This document shows, piece by piece, positions 33,362 through 44,507 of a DNA stretch of 46,993 nt. Numbering within the stretch: the stretch's first letter is position 1; every line of letters starts with the position of its first letter. The DNA lies in NCBI GenBank assembly GCA_028693285.1, contig JAQUVQ010000018.1, positions 1 through 46,993 of the forward strand, given 5' to 3'. Position numbers and translations under genes: made by a program. The notes under the pieces are model-generated. The model had not been told where the DNA came from and ran no database searches. It saw nothing but the letters and a program-made list of their open reading frames with translations. The DNA is from Smithellaceae bacterium. GTDB lineage: Bacteria; Desulfobacterota; Syntrophia; Syntrophales; Smithellaceae.

Positions 33362-35059
33362 ATGCAGAGCAAAGTGTGGACATTACTGAGGCCGAGGCTG
33401 CTTTCCGCGCTAAACGGCCTGAAGCCGAACGCGCAAAGCCAGAACCGGGCGAGGCTGGTCCTGTTTTTGCTGATCGGCGTCACTTTCTGGGCCGGCGCCT
33501 TTGCCATTTTTTACCGCGTTCTGCGATACTTTCAGAATGTTCAGGATTTCGGCGACATTCTGGCCATGAAGCTTCTGTCCATGATGGTCATCACCTTCTT
33601 CACGCTTTTGCTTTTCAGCAGCATCATCAACAGCCTGTCGCACATGTATTTAAGCCGGGACCTGTCCCTGCTGCATTCCCTGCCGGTCGACGTCAGGGAT
33701 GCATTCCTGTCGCGCTGGCTGGGCAGCACGTTCGATTCTTCCTGGATGGTGGTGGCCTTCAGCCTTCCCGTTTTCCTGTCCTACGGCCTCGTCTATCAGG
33801 CCGGCCTTGCCTTTTACCCCATCGCGCTTTCCGCAATCGTCTGTCTGTGCCTGCTGGCTTCCGCGGCAAGCAGCCTGCTGGTGCTTCTTGGCGCGGCCAT
33901 TCTTCCCGCCGGAAAGATCCGGACTCTTTTCGTCATCATGGGCGTAGGCCTGGCGCTGCTCCTTATTTTGGTTCTGCGCATGATTCGTCCGGAGCAGCTG
34001 GTCAATCCGGACAGCTTCGCCTCGGTTGTTCTGTACCTGAACTCCATGCAGGCGCTGGACTGGCCGTGGCTTCCCACCACCTGGATCACGGATACGGTTC
34101 GTCTGGCCCTGAAAAGGGAATGGGGTCCGTCGCTTTTCAGCCTGACGCTCTCGGCAAGCTGCTTCTTTTCATTGATGTTTTTTACCCAAACCGCCGCGGG
34201 CGCCCTCTATTTTCGGGGGTTTTCCCGCGCCCAGACCACCGCCAAACGGCTTTTTACCCCCGTGAAATTCCACGGATACAGTTGGGAAACGCTTCTGAAT
34301 TTTCTTTCCCGGCCGGCGAGAGCCTTTGCCGTAAAGGAAATCCGCTCCTTTTTCCGGGATTCGACGCAGTGGCCGCAGCTCTTTCTGATCTGCGCCCTGA
34401 TCGTCGTCTATCTCTACAACTTCTCCGTTCTGCCCCTGGATAAATCGCCCATGAAGACGGTCTATTTGCAGAATGTGTTTTCATTTTTGAACGTGGGGCT
34501 GGCCGCCTTCGTGCTTTCCGCCATTGCCGCCCGTTTTGTTTTTCCCGCGGTGAGCATGGAAGGAGAAGCGTTCTGGATCATTCAATCCGCCCCCGTTTCG
34601 ATGAAAACATTCCTGTGGATCAAGTTTTTTCTCTACTATATTCCGCTTTTGATGCTGTCCGAAATTCTGATTGCCGCATCCAACATTCTGCTGGGCGTAA
34701 CTCCGTTCATGATGTTTTTGTCCACCGTCACCATCTTCTGCCTGGTCCCGGCCATCGTCGGGCTGGCCGTTGGCTTAGGCGCCCGCTACCCGAACTTCAA
34801 GTCGGAAAATCCGGCCTTGTCGGCCACCAGTTTCGGCGGCGTCCTTTTCATGCTGCTTTCTTTCGGTCTGATCGCCCTGGTGATCATGCTGGAGGCCGGT
34901 CCGGTTTACAGAATCTTCATGTCCAGAATGCACGGCCATGCCTTTTCCCTGCTTCAGATCCTCTGGTTTATCCTGTCCTTTTGTCTTGCGCTGTTTCTTT
35001 GCGTCCTCGCGGTTTTCTACCCCATGAGGCAGGGCGAAAAGAACCTGCTGAAGAGATGA
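33362..35059 (+). CDS. Large ABC transporter permease
   Basis: 565 aa with about 12-14 hydrophobic segments, for example LVLFLLIGVTFWAGAFAIFY, MVITFFTLLLFSSIINSL, IALSAIVCLCLLASAASSLL, and GVLFMLLSFGLIALVIML near the end. The soluble LSRDLSLLHSLPVDVRD is the conserved loop of the family annotated as putative ABC exporter permeases. It forms a complex with the preceding ATPase. With the transglutaminase-like protein it may move or mature an envelope peptide or lipid; this is inference from gene order. Confidence 0.85.
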   Translation: MQSKVWTLLRPRLLSALNGLKPNAQSQNRARLVLFLLIGVTFWAGAFAIFYRVLRYFQNVQDFGDILAMKLLSMMVITFFTLLLFSSIINSLSHMYLSRDLSLLHSLPVDVRDAFLSRWLGSTFDSSWMVVAFSLPVFLSYGLVYQAGLAFYPIALSAIVCLCLLASAASSLLVLLGAAILPAGKIRTLFVIMGVGLALLLILVLRMIRPEQLVNPDSFASVVLYLNSMQALDWPWLPTTWITDTVRLALKREWGPSLFSLTLSASCFFSLMFFTQTAAGALYFRGFSRAQTTAKRLFTPVKFHGYSWETLLNFLSRPARAFAVKEIRSFFRDSTQWPQLFLICALIVVYLYNFSVLPLDKSPMKTVYLQNVFSFLNVGLAAFVLSAIAARFVFPAVSMEGEAFWIIQSAPVSMKTFLWIKFFLYYIPLLMLSEILIAASNILLGVTPFMMFLSTVTIFCLVPAIVGLAVGLGARYPNFKSENPALSATSFGGVLFMLLSFGLIALVIMLEAGPVYRIFMSRMHGHAFSLLQILWFILSFCLALFLCVLAVFYPMRQGEKNLLKR

Positions 35060-35222
35060 TCCTCCGTCCGGCTTCCCCGGGGGAAAAAGGAGCCTCAAAA
35101 TCGCCAGAAGCCGAAAATTATCTTGATTTTACTTGTTGGATACGCTAAACAAACGCGCATTCTGCAATGACCCGTTTCATCAGATCTTCTGCGGATTTGT
35201 TGAGATATCGAAAGGAGTTTCC

Positions 35223-37304
35223 ATGGCAAAGTACGAACCCAAACAACTCAGAAATCTGGCCGTTATCGGCCACGGCGGCACAGGCAAAACCTCTCTTTGT
35301 GAATCCCTTTTATTTATTACCGGCAAAAATGAACGTCTGGGACGCGTTGACGACAATACGTCCACCATGGACTTTGAGCCGGAAGAGCAGAAAAAGCATG
35401 TTTCCATCTCATCGGCGGTCAATTTTGTCGAATGGGATAAGCATAAAATCAATATCGTGGATACGCCGGGTGACTCCAACTTTACCTTTGATATTCAATG
35501 TTCCCTGAGCATCGTGGACAACGCCGTCGTCGTAATTGACTCCGTGGGCGGCGTCGAATTCCAGACGCAAAAAGTCTGGGAAATCGCGAATGGGTATTCT
35601 CTCCCGCGCCTGATTTTCGTCAACCGCATGGACCGCGAACGGGCGGATTTCAATAAAGTGCTGGAAAGCATCAAAACAAAGCTCAAGAAAAAAGCAACCC
35701 CCGTCTGTCTGCCGATCGGCGCGGAAGACAAATTTCAGGGCATCGTGGACCTGATCGCCATGAAGGCTTACACCTTCGCCGACAACAAAGGCGCGGGAAA
35801 AGCCGTGGATATTCCAGCCGACCTGGCCGATGAAGCAGCCGAGCTTCGCTCATCGATGGTGGAAGACATTGCCGAAGCCGATGACGAATTGATGAATAAA
35901 TACCTGGAAGCCGGCGAACTTTCCGCTGAAGAGATCATGTCCGGTTTGCGAAAAGGCGTAATTGCGGGAACCCTTCTTCCCGTCATTTGCGGCTCCGCCG
36001 TTAAAGGCATCGGCGTCACTCTGCTTGCGGATCTGGCCGTCAGCTCTTTCGCATCCCCCGTGGACCGCGGGCCGGTCAAAGGCAAAAAACCTCAAACGGA
36101 CAGCGTCGAAGAAAGGCAGCCCTCGGAAGACGCTCCTTTCTCAGCCATCGTATTCAAAACCATCGCCGACCCTTACGCGGGCCGGCTGACGCTGTTCCGG
36201 ATCTATTCCGGAAAGCTCAATTCCGACTCGGCCGTATATAATTCCACGAGGAAAATCACGGAAAAATTCGGTCATATTTTCTTTCTGGAAGGCAAAAACC
36301 AGAAACAGGCGGAGACGCTCATTCCCGGCGACATCGCGGGCGTGGCCAAACTGAAGGAAACCGTCACCGGCGACACGCTGTGCGCCGAGAAATATCCCAT
36401 TATCTTTGAGAAAGTTGCCGTTCCGCCGCCGATCATGTCGTTTGCCGTGGAACCGAAATCCAGAGGCGATGAAGACAAGATTGCTTCGTCGATTCACCGT
36501 TTAACGGAGGAAGATCCGACCATCGTCTTCTCCCGCAACGTTCAGACCAAAGAAATGATTCTCTCCGGCATGGGCCAGGTGCACATCGAAGTCAACATTG
36601 AAAAGATGAAGCGGAAATTCGGCGTTGAAGTCAATCTCAACACGCCGAAAGTCCCCTATCTGGAGACCATTAAGGGAAAAACCAACGTCCAGGGACGCTA
36701 TAAGAAGCAATCCGGCGGACGCGGCCAGTTCGGCGACTGCACGATCGACATCGAACCGCTGCCGCGCGGCGGAGGCTATGAATTCCTGGACAAAATAGTC
36801 GGCGGCGTCATTCCCGGCCAATACCGCCCGGCCGTAGACAAAGGCATTCAGGAAGCGGCTGCCAAGGGCGTCATCGCCGGCTATCCGGTCGTGGATTTCA
36901 GAATATCCCTGGTGTTCGGCTCTTATCACACCGTGGACTCCTCGGAAATGGCCTTCAAAATCGCCGGCTCCATGGCGTTTCAGAAAGGCGTTATGGAATG
37001 CCAGCCGATTCTGCTGGAACCGATCGTCAATATTGCCATCGAAGTTCCCGATGAATACATGGGAGACGTCATCGGCGATCTCAACAGCCGCCGCGGGCGC
37101 GTTTTGGGCATGGACACCAACGGCACCAATCAGGTCATCAAAGGCCAGGTGCCGCTTGCGGAAATTCTGAAATACGCCCCCGATCTTCGTTCCATGACCA
37201 GCGGACGCGGCAACTTTACCTACACCGATTCGCACTATGAAGAAGTCCCCTCTTACATCGCGGACAAGATCATCGCCGAATCAAAAAAGGAAGCGGAAGA
37301 TTAA
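35223..37304 (+). CDS. fusA: Elongation factor G, type 2 (EF-G paralogue)
   Basis: 693 aa. The G1 motif is GHGGTGKTSL, not the AHIDAGKTT of the canonical ribosomal-operon EF-G, so this is the EF-G2-like branch. G3 is DTPGDSNFT and G4 NRMDRERADF has Arg instead of Lys of NKxD. Domains II-V follow (GRGNFTYTDSHYEEVPSYIA at the end). Such paralogues take part in translocation or ribosome recycling; which one is not clear here. The start at 35223 has AAAGGAG 5 nt upstream; the longer frame from 35133 is rejected. The stop overlaps the next gene as TAATG. Confidence 0.93.
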   Translation: MAKYEPKQLRNLAVIGHGGTGKTSLCESLLFITGKNERLGRVDDNTSTMDFEPEEQKKHVSISSAVNFVEWDKHKINIVDTPGDSNFTFDIQCSLSIVDNAVVVIDSVGGVEFQTQKVWEIANGYSLPRLIFVNRMDRERADFNKVLESIKTKLKKKATPVCLPIGAEDKFQGIVDLIAMKAYTFADNKGAGKAVDIPADLADEAAELRSSMVEDIAEADDELMNKYLEAGELSAEEIMSGLRKGVIAGTLLPVICGSAVKGIGVTLLADLAVSSFASPVDRGPVKGKKPQTDSVEERQPSEDAPFSAIVFKTIADPYAGRLTLFRIYSGKLNSDSAVYNSTRKITEKFGHIFFLEGKNQKQAETLIPGDIAGVAKLKETVTGDTLCAEKYPIIFEKVAVPPPIMSFAVEPKSRGDEDKIASSIHRLTEEDPTIVFSRNVQTKEMILSGMGQVHIEVNIEKMKRKFGVEVNLNTPKVPYLETIKGKTNVQGRYKKQSGGRGQFGDCTIDIEPLPRGGGYEFLDKIVGGVIPGQYRPAVDKGIQEAAAKGVIAGYPVVDFRISLVFGSYHTVDSSEMAFKIAGSMAFQKGVMECQPILLEPIVNIAIEVPDEYMGDVIGDLNSRRGRVLGMDTNGTNQVIKGQVPLAEILKYAPDLRSMTSGRGNFTYTDSHYEEVPSYIADKIIAESKKEAED

Positions 37305-37798
37305 TGTTTAATGCCGGCATCATCACCGTCAGCGACAAAGGCTCGCAGGGAAAGCGGGAGGACAAAAGCGGCCCCGTCATCGCAGAAATGCTTGCGGGCG
37401 CCGCTATTCAAATCAAGCAAACCCTCATTATCCCCGATGAAGTCGCGCAAATCGCCAAAGCCATCATTCAGTTTGCGGACGTTGAAAAACTGGATCTGAT
37501 TCTGACGACCGGCGGCACGGGCGTCAGCCCGCGCGACCTGACGCCGGACGCCACGCTTCAGGTTCTGGACAAGGAAATCCCGGGAATAGCGGAAGCCATG
37601 CGGGCCGCCAGCATGAAGGTGACGCCGCATGCCATGATCTCCCGCGCGGCGGCCGGCATCCGCGGCCGATCCCTGATCATCAACCTCCCCGGCAGTCCCA
37701 AGGGGGCCCGGGAAAACCTTTCCGTCGTGATGCCCGCGCTGACCCACGCCATGGAAAAAATCCAGGGCGACGACAGGGATTGCGGGGTATTGCCGTAA
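37304..37798 (+). CDS. mog: MogA/MoaB-family molybdopterin adenylyltransferase
   Basis: 164 aa. It adenylates molybdopterin before Mo or W insertion (Mog) or belongs to the closely similar MoaB set. The MPT-binding motif is LTTGGTGVSPRDLTPDAT, with INLPGSPKGARENL near the C-terminus. It is translationally coupled to EF-G2 by TAATG, with no functional link I know of. No other moa/moe genes are in the window. Confidence 0.93.
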   Translation: MFNAGIITVSDKGSQGKREDKSGPVIAEMLAGAAIQIKQTLIIPDEVAQIAKAIIQFADVEKLDLILTTGGTGVSPRDLTPDATLQVLDKEIPGIAEAMRAASMKVTPHAMISRAAAGIRGRSLIINLPGSPKGARENLSVVMPALTHAMEKIQGDDRDCGVLP

Positions 37799-37838
37799 CC
37801 AACCCGAAAACCTCTTACCGTTTCAAGGAGGATCGCCA

Positions 37839-38036
37839 ATGGAACCAAACGTGGGACCCATCGACCGGATCGCTCGTCTCGTCATCGCCGTTCTATTCAT
37901 CGTCGCCGTCATCGCGGACTGGATCGGCGGCATTGCCGGCGTTGTCCTTTGCGTCATCGCCGGAATGCTTCTCTCCAGCGTGGTGTCGGGATACTGCCCG
38001 CTATACGTAAAACTGGGCTTGAAGAAATCCTTCTGA
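37839..38036 (+). CDS. DUF2892 small membrane protein
   Basis: 65 aa. It begins MEPNVGPIDRIARLVIAVLF, the DUF2892 (YgaP-like inner membrane) start, with two membrane helices and a short loop (DWIGG). The C-terminus has CPLYVKLGLK, typical of the family (CPLY). AAGGAGG lies 7 nt before the ATG. It is 40 nt after mog and 5 nt before the kinase, so probably in the same transcript. Confidence 0.92.
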   Translation: MEPNVGPIDRIARLVIAVLFIVAVIADWIGGIAGVVLCVIAGMLLSSVVSGYCPLYVKLGLKKSF

Positions 38037-38041
38037 CCAGG

Positions 38042-40012
38042 ATGGGAAGCCGGGAAAACCAGACCAGACGCGGCGCCGGTCCCGAAGAGGCCCTGCGTGA
38101 AAGAGCCGGGATGCTCGAAAGCATCTTAAACGGCGTGTTGCTGCTCATCACGTACACCGACAAAGATGAACGATACGCTTTTGTGAACCGGGCCTACGCC
38201 GAGTGGTATCACATCAAGCCGGAAGAGCTGATCGGGAAAAGGGTTTCCGAAGTTTTAAAACCGGACGTCTACGCCAGGGCCTTCGAAAACATTCAGAAGG
38301 CGCTCGGCGGCGAGCGTGTCGCTTACGAAAACCAGGTGACCGATCCGGAAGGCCGGGAAAGAATCCTCAGCGTTCAGTATGAACCGCATTTCGAAGGCGA
38401 AGCGGTAAAAGGATTCTTCACCTCCATCGTGGACATCACCGGGCAGAAGAGCGCAGCCCGGGAGCTCAAGGAGCGGGAACGGGTGCTGGCTACGATGATC
38501 GCCAACCTTCCCGGATTCGTTTACCGCTGCGCAAACGACCACGACTGGACGATGACGTTCCTGAGCGAGAAGTGCGCCGACGTCACCGGATATACCGTCT
38601 CCGATTTCCTCCAAAACAAAATCAACTATAACGACATCGTTCATCCGGATTATCGCGAATCCTTGAGAGAAAAGTGGCAGGAGGCGATCCTGCGGAAAGG
38701 TTTTTTCGAGGAAGAGTATCCGGTGGTCGCCGCCTCGGGAGAAACCAGATGGGTGTGGGAGCGCGGACGCGGCGTTTTTGATCCGGCGGGAGAATTGCTC
38801 TTTCTCGAAGGCTTCATTGGAGACATCACGGACCGCAAGCGCGACGAGAAGGAAAAGGAAGATCTGCAGACACAGCTGATCCAGGCGCAAAGGATGGAGT
38901 CCATTGGAAGACTCGCCGGAGGCATCGCCCATGATTTCAACAACATGCTCGCCGTCATCCTGGGGCGCGCGGACATGGCCATGATGCGGATGGACCCCGC
39001 CCAGCGTCTTTACAGGGATTTGCAGGAAATCCGGAAAGCCGCTGAACGCTCGGCCAATCTGACCCGCCAGCTTTTGGCCTTCGCGCGCAAACAGACCGTG
39101 GCGCTGAAGGTCCTCGATCTGAACGAAATGGCGGAGGGAATGCTGAAGATCCTTCGAAGGCTCATCGGCGAAAATATCGATCTCGTCTGGCAGCCGGGCA
39201 GGAATCTGCCTCCGGTCAAAGTCGATCCGGACCAGATGGACCAGATCCTGGTGAATCTGTACGTCAACGCAAAAGATGCCATTGGAGGCGTAGGCAGGAT
39301 CATCATGAAAACGGGGGCCGCGGCGCTCGACGAAGCTTTCTGCGCCGTACACAGGGGCTTTGTCCCCGGAGACTACGTGACGCTTTCCGTCAGCGACAAC
39401 GGCTGCGGAATGAACCAAGAAACGCTGAACAGGATTTTTGAACCTTTCTTCACCACCAAGGATACGGGCCGGGGCACAGGCCTGGGATTGTCCACCGTAT
39501 ACGGCGTCGTCAAGCAGCACGGCGGCTTCATCAACGCGGAGAGTGAACCGGGCCGGGGCTCGACCTTCACGGTCTATTTGCCCCGCCACCTGAAAGCAGG
39601 CATTGAAACGGCCGGAAATAAAGAAACGGCATCCGTCGCCGGAACGGAAACCGTTCTGCTGGTAGAGGACGAACCTGCAATTCTGGAAATGGCCCGAATG
39701 ATGCTCCAGCGTCTGGGCTACACCGTTCTTTCGGCCGGAAAACCGACGGAAGCAATGGAGCTGGCCCGCAGCCACACCGGAGAGATTCATCTTCTGATGA
39801 CTGATGTGATCATGCCTGAAATGAACGGGCGGGACCTGGCCCTGAGCATTTCATTCCTCCATCCGAAAATCCGGCGCCTTTTCATGTCCGGGTACCCGGC
39901 CAACGTCATCGCCCGCCAGGGCGTCCTGGACGAGGGAGTGCATTTCATTCAGAAGCCGTTTTCGATGAAGGATCTGGCGATCAAACTGCGCGAGGCCATC
40001 GAAAACCGGTAA
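38042..40012 (+). CDS. Soluble PAS-PAS hybrid histidine kinase with receiver
   Basis: 656 aa. PAS1 about 20-135 and PAS2 about 145-265 (PAC end FIGDITDRK). HisKA has phospho-acceptor H297 in GGIAHDFNN, the type seen in hybrid kinases with HWE-unlike F box. The HATPase_c domain has VSDNGCGM (G1) and GRGTGLGLS (G2). The receiver domain from about 535 has D588 in MTDVIMPEMNG and ends PFSMKDLAIKLREAI. No membrane segment or output domain is present and no regulator gene is adjacent, so it is an orphan signalling to an unknown partner. The start ATG at 38042 has only AGG close by; the true start is uncertain. Confidence 0.9.
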   Translation: MGSRENQTRRGAGPEEALRERAGMLESILNGVLLLITYTDKDERYAFVNRAYAEWYHIKPEELIGKRVSEVLKPDVYARAFENIQKALGGERVAYENQVTDPEGRERILSVQYEPHFEGEAVKGFFTSIVDITGQKSAARELKERERVLATMIANLPGFVYRCANDHDWTMTFLSEKCADVTGYTVSDFLQNKINYNDIVHPDYRESLREKWQEAILRKGFFEEEYPVVAASGETRWVWERGRGVFDPAGELLFLEGFIGDITDRKRDEKEKEDLQTQLIQAQRMESIGRLAGGIAHDFNNMLAVILGRADMAMMRMDPAQRLYRDLQEIRKAAERSANLTRQLLAFARKQTVALKVLDLNEMAEGMLKILRRLIGENIDLVWQPGRNLPPVKVDPDQMDQILVNLYVNAKDAIGGVGRIIMKTGAAALDEAFCAVHRGFVPGDYVTLSVSDNGCGMNQETLNRIFEPFFTTKDTGRGTGLGLSTVYGVVKQHGGFINAESEPGRGSTFTVYLPRHLKAGIETAGNKETASVAGTETVLLVEDEPAILEMARMMLQRLGYTVLSAGKPTEAMELARSHTGEIHLLMTDVIMPEMNGRDLALSISFLHPKIRRLFMSGYPANVIARQGVLDEGVHFIQKPFSMKDLAIKLREAIENR

Positions 40013-40042
40013 GAAAATCCCGCGGCGCCGCCTGACTTTTTT

Positions 40043-40534
40043 TCACAGGCCTTCCGCCCCGGACACCAGGATGCCGTTGTCTTTCAAAAACCGCAGGGCG
40101 TTGCGCCGGTGCGTTCCGGGCCAGAAAATTTTCCGGCATTCGGGACACTGCGTGTATTCGGCGCAATGCTCAAAAACATATTCCGGCACGAGGTCCCGAA
40201 CATTCCGGCGCTCCAGGGAAATCATTTTTTGATTGCAGGAAAGACAAAGCGTGTAAAGGTTTCGGGCCTCGATTTCCAGCGACAGCTTCCCCAGCACAAA
40301 AGAAAGCTGCTTTGCAACGGCCGTGTCCGGCAGAAGCAGCAGACGCCCGGAAAACTGACGCTCCAGGAGATCTCTTCTGCGGGTAAGCAAAATCCGGTCT
40401 TCGCCCGCCGCCTGCCTCATCAACGGCCGGCCCGCTTTCTCCTGAACGCAGACCGTGTCAAATCCCAGCAGCCTGAGCCACCGGGCCAGTCCCGAAAGCG
40501 CTGCGTCGGCGAGAAATCTGGTTGGAGTATTCAT
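40043..40534 (-). CDS. Mut7-C RNase-domain protein with zinc ribbon
   Basis: 163 aa. The N-terminal PIN-like Mut7-C fold has FLADAALSGLARWLRLLGFD and ILLTRRRDL. The C-terminal zinc ribbon has LCLSCNQ and CPECRKIFWPGTH. These are predicted ribonucleases, named after C. elegans Mut-7; bacterial targets are unknown. It overlaps LapA by 4 nt and is the last of four minus-strand genes. Confidence 0.9.
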   Translation of the reverse strand: MNTPTRFLADAALSGLARWLRLLGFDTVCVQEKAGRPLMRQAAGEDRILLTRRRDLLERQFSGRLLLLPDTAVAKQLSFVLGKLSLEIEARNLYTLCLSCNQKMISLERRNVRDLVPEYVFEHCAEYTQCPECRKIFWPGTHRRNALRFLKDNGILVSGAEGL

Positions 40535-40848
40535 GCCGGAGGAACGTGTGTTTTCTTGCTGTCTTCAATCATCGGCGGGGCTTCGTGTTCCCTCAGCTCC
40601 TTGCGCAGATCGCGAATCACCTTGTTCTGCTTGGAGATGGTGCGGTTGAGCCGAAATCTTTCCACCACGCCCAGAAATCCCGTTATGACGACGCCCACCA
40701 GAAGCGCGACAAAAATGAGCATGTAGGCCGGAACCACCAGATCCTGAAGGTAATAGTACTTGATGGTCACGGGCGCCGAGTTGAATTGTGAAAAGGTCAC
40801 GATAAAAAAAGCGAACACAATGGTGAGGATTAAATAGAATATCTTCAT
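40531..40848 (-). CDS. LapA-domain (DUF1049) membrane protein
   Basis: 105 aa. Two membrane helices (YLILTIVFAFFIVTFSQFN and VPAYMLIFVALLVGVVITGF) are followed by a basic coiled segment (LNRTISKQNKVIRDLRKELR), the LapA layout (lipopolysaccharide assembly protein A domain). In E. coli the related protein works with LapB to control LpxC; here no lapB is adjacent. A short Pro-rich tail ends the protein. Confidence 0.88.
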   Translation of the reverse strand: MKIFYLILTIVFAFFIVTFSQFNSAPVTIKYYYLQDLVVPAYMLIFVALLVGVVITGFLGVVERFRLNRTISKQNKVIRDLRKELREHEAPPMIEDSKKTHVPPA

Positions 40849-40854
40849 CTCGTT

Positions 40855-41340
40855 TTAAACCTCCCGGCAATATTTTTCAAACAGGGGGATCAGGGCCGCG
40901 GCGGTGGCGGCCAGGTCCTGCGGAATAACGCGGACATTGCCGACGACGCTCATGAAATTGGTGTCTCCCTCCCAGCGCGGAATCACGTGAACATGGATAT
41001 GCTCGGCGATTCCGGCGCCGGCCGCCTTGCCCAGGTTCATGCCGATGTTGAAGCCCTGGGGGTTCATCGCCTCCTTCAGAACTTTCACGGAGACGTCCAC
41101 CAGGCTGAAAATTTCCGCCCGCTCTTCAGGGTTCAGCGCCGCAAGGTCGCCCAGATGGCGCAGCGGAATGATCATCAGATGACCGTTGACGTAAGGGTAA
41201 CGGTTCAGCATGACAAAGCAGGTCTTCCCTTCCAGCACCACATAATCATCGCAGCGAAGGGAACTTTTGCAAAACACGCATCCTTCCGGTTTTTCACACA
41301 TGAGATACTCCATTCGCCACGGCGCACACATTGTTTCCAT
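40855..41340 (-). CDS. HIT-family nucleotide hydrolase/transferase
   Basis: 161 aa. HIT triad EHIHVHVIPRW. The N-terminal CVFCKSS and APWRMEYL are typical of the Ap4A-phosphorylase-like HIT branch with a structural zinc. It acts on dinucleoside polyphosphates or nucleotide adducts. The start at 41340 is kept because APWRMEY is conserved in relatives, although GGAG precedes a later ATG (41301). It sits 6 nt before LapA and 30 nt after the phosphoesterase. Confidence 0.92.
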   Translation of the reverse strand: METMCAPWRMEYLMCEKPEGCVFCKSSLRCDDYVVLEGKTCFVMLNRYPYVNGHLMIIPLRHLGDLAALNPEERAEIFSLVDVSVKVLKEAMNPQGFNIGMNLGKAAGAGIAEHIHVHVIPRWEGDTNFMSVVGNVRVIPQDLAATAAALIPLFEKYCREV

Positions 41341-41370
41341 CTGTCCGGTACCTGATCGCGGTCTATCGCG

Positions 41371-41865
41371 CTATTTGAGGTTGATAATGCTCCCGTTGAT
41401 TTCGAAGCCCATTTCCAAAATTCCGACGCTCCGGTGTCTGGCAAACCGCCGGTCCATCGCCGAACCCGGATTGAAAAAATAAATGCCGTCGATTTTTTTG
41501 TTGACCGGGTAATGCGTGTGGCCGAAAACGATGCAGTCCACCTTCCCCAGTTTTTGGGCCAGCTTTCCTTCCAGGCCCGCGGGCGACCCCCAGCCGTGAA
41601 TCATTGCGACGCGAAATCCGCCGATGTCCATGATCATTTGCTCGGGCAGCCTCTCTCTGACCTGCGGGCCGTCCATGTTGCCGCAAACCGCCTTTACGTC
41701 CTTTTCGCCGAAAAGCTGAAGAACGGATACATCCACCAGGTCCCCCGCATGAAATATCAGGTCGACCTCCGAAAAATTTTCATCGATGATCCGCTTCAGG
41801 TTCGGGTCGAACCCATAAACATGCGTATCGGACAACACACCGATTTTGACTTTATTTTCCTTCAT
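41371..41865 (-). CDS. YfcE/MJ0936-type metallophosphoesterase
   Basis: 164 aa. The dimetal ligand set is complete: VLSDTH, HAGDLVD, CGNMD, MIHGWG and FGHTHYP. Small phosphodiesterases of this family hydrolyse artificial and cyclic nucleotide diesters; the natural substrate is unclear. It heads the four-gene minus-strand operon ending at 40043. The upstream region to ligA is 118 bp and carries a fair promoter match (TTGTAA, 17 nt, TAAGAA) on the minus strand. Confidence 0.93.
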   Translation of the reverse strand: MKENKVKIGVLSDTHVYGFDPNLKRIIDENFSEVDLIFHAGDLVDVSVLQLFGEKDVKAVCGNMDGPQVRERLPEQMIMDIGGFRVAMIHGWGSPAGLEGKLAQKLGKVDCIVFGHTHYPVNKKIDGIYFFNPGSAMDRRFARHRSVGILEMGFEINGSIINLK

Positions 41866-41896
41866 CGCCCCGTGGATTTTCTTATCGGTAAGATAA

Positions 41897-44044
<2,148 letters not shown>

Positions 44045-44090
44045 AAGATTGTTCATCCTTTCCGGGCCGCCGCCCCTCAGAATGGTGGTT

Positions 44091-44366
44091 ATGAAAAGAA
44101 TGCATGTTTTGATTTCAGGGCGTGTGCAGAGGGTTTTCTTTCGTGCGGAAACGCTGCGAACCGCGCTTAGCCTCGGCCTTGCGGGATGGGTGCGCAACAT
44201 GGAAGACGGACGCGTCGAAGCCCTTTTTGAGGGAGAAGACGAAAGCGTGGACCGAATGCTGGCGTGGTGCCGTCAGGGACCGTTGCACGCCCGCGTGGAC
44301 CGGGTGGACATGACGGAGGAACCCTGTCGAGGCGATCTTCAAGGCTTCCGTATCAAAGATTTTTAA
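44091..44366 (+). CDS. Acylphosphatase-like protein
   Basis: 91 aa. Acylphosphatase fold with GRVQRVFFRAE (catalytic Arg of FFR kept) and GWVRNMEDGRVE (Asn kept). The first signature is normally GxVQGVxFR; here the second Gly is Arg (GRVQRVFFR), in the phosphate-binding loop, so activity may be altered. It lies 46 nt after ligA. An upstream ATG GTG GTT ATG gives a second possible start at 44082. Confidence 0.88.
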   Translation: MKRMHVLISGRVQRVFFRAETLRTALSLGLAGWVRNMEDGRVEALFEGEDESVDRMLAWCRQGPLHARVDRVDMTEEPCRGDLQGFRIKDF

Positions 44367-44403
44367 CCCGCGACCGGTTGCAGAAAACTGAACCTGAAAA
44401 GAC

Positions 44404-44431
44404 TTGACGAAGCAAACTCCGGTTCTATATA
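44404..44431 (+). promoter_or_regulatory. Candidate sigma70 promoter of the acyl-CoA dehydrogenase
   Basis: TTGACG (44404-44409), 16-nt spacer, TATATA (44426-44431), 76 nt before the ATG. The leader has a small hairpin (GCCC...GGGC near 44457-44470) and a strong AGGAGG 8 nt before the start. Confidence 0.65.
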
Positions 44432-44507
44432 GCAGTCGCAGGACACGTTCCTGACCGCCCTTGGACGGGCAACCCGCTTTGCACAAAAAGAACAGGAGGA
44501 AATTTTC

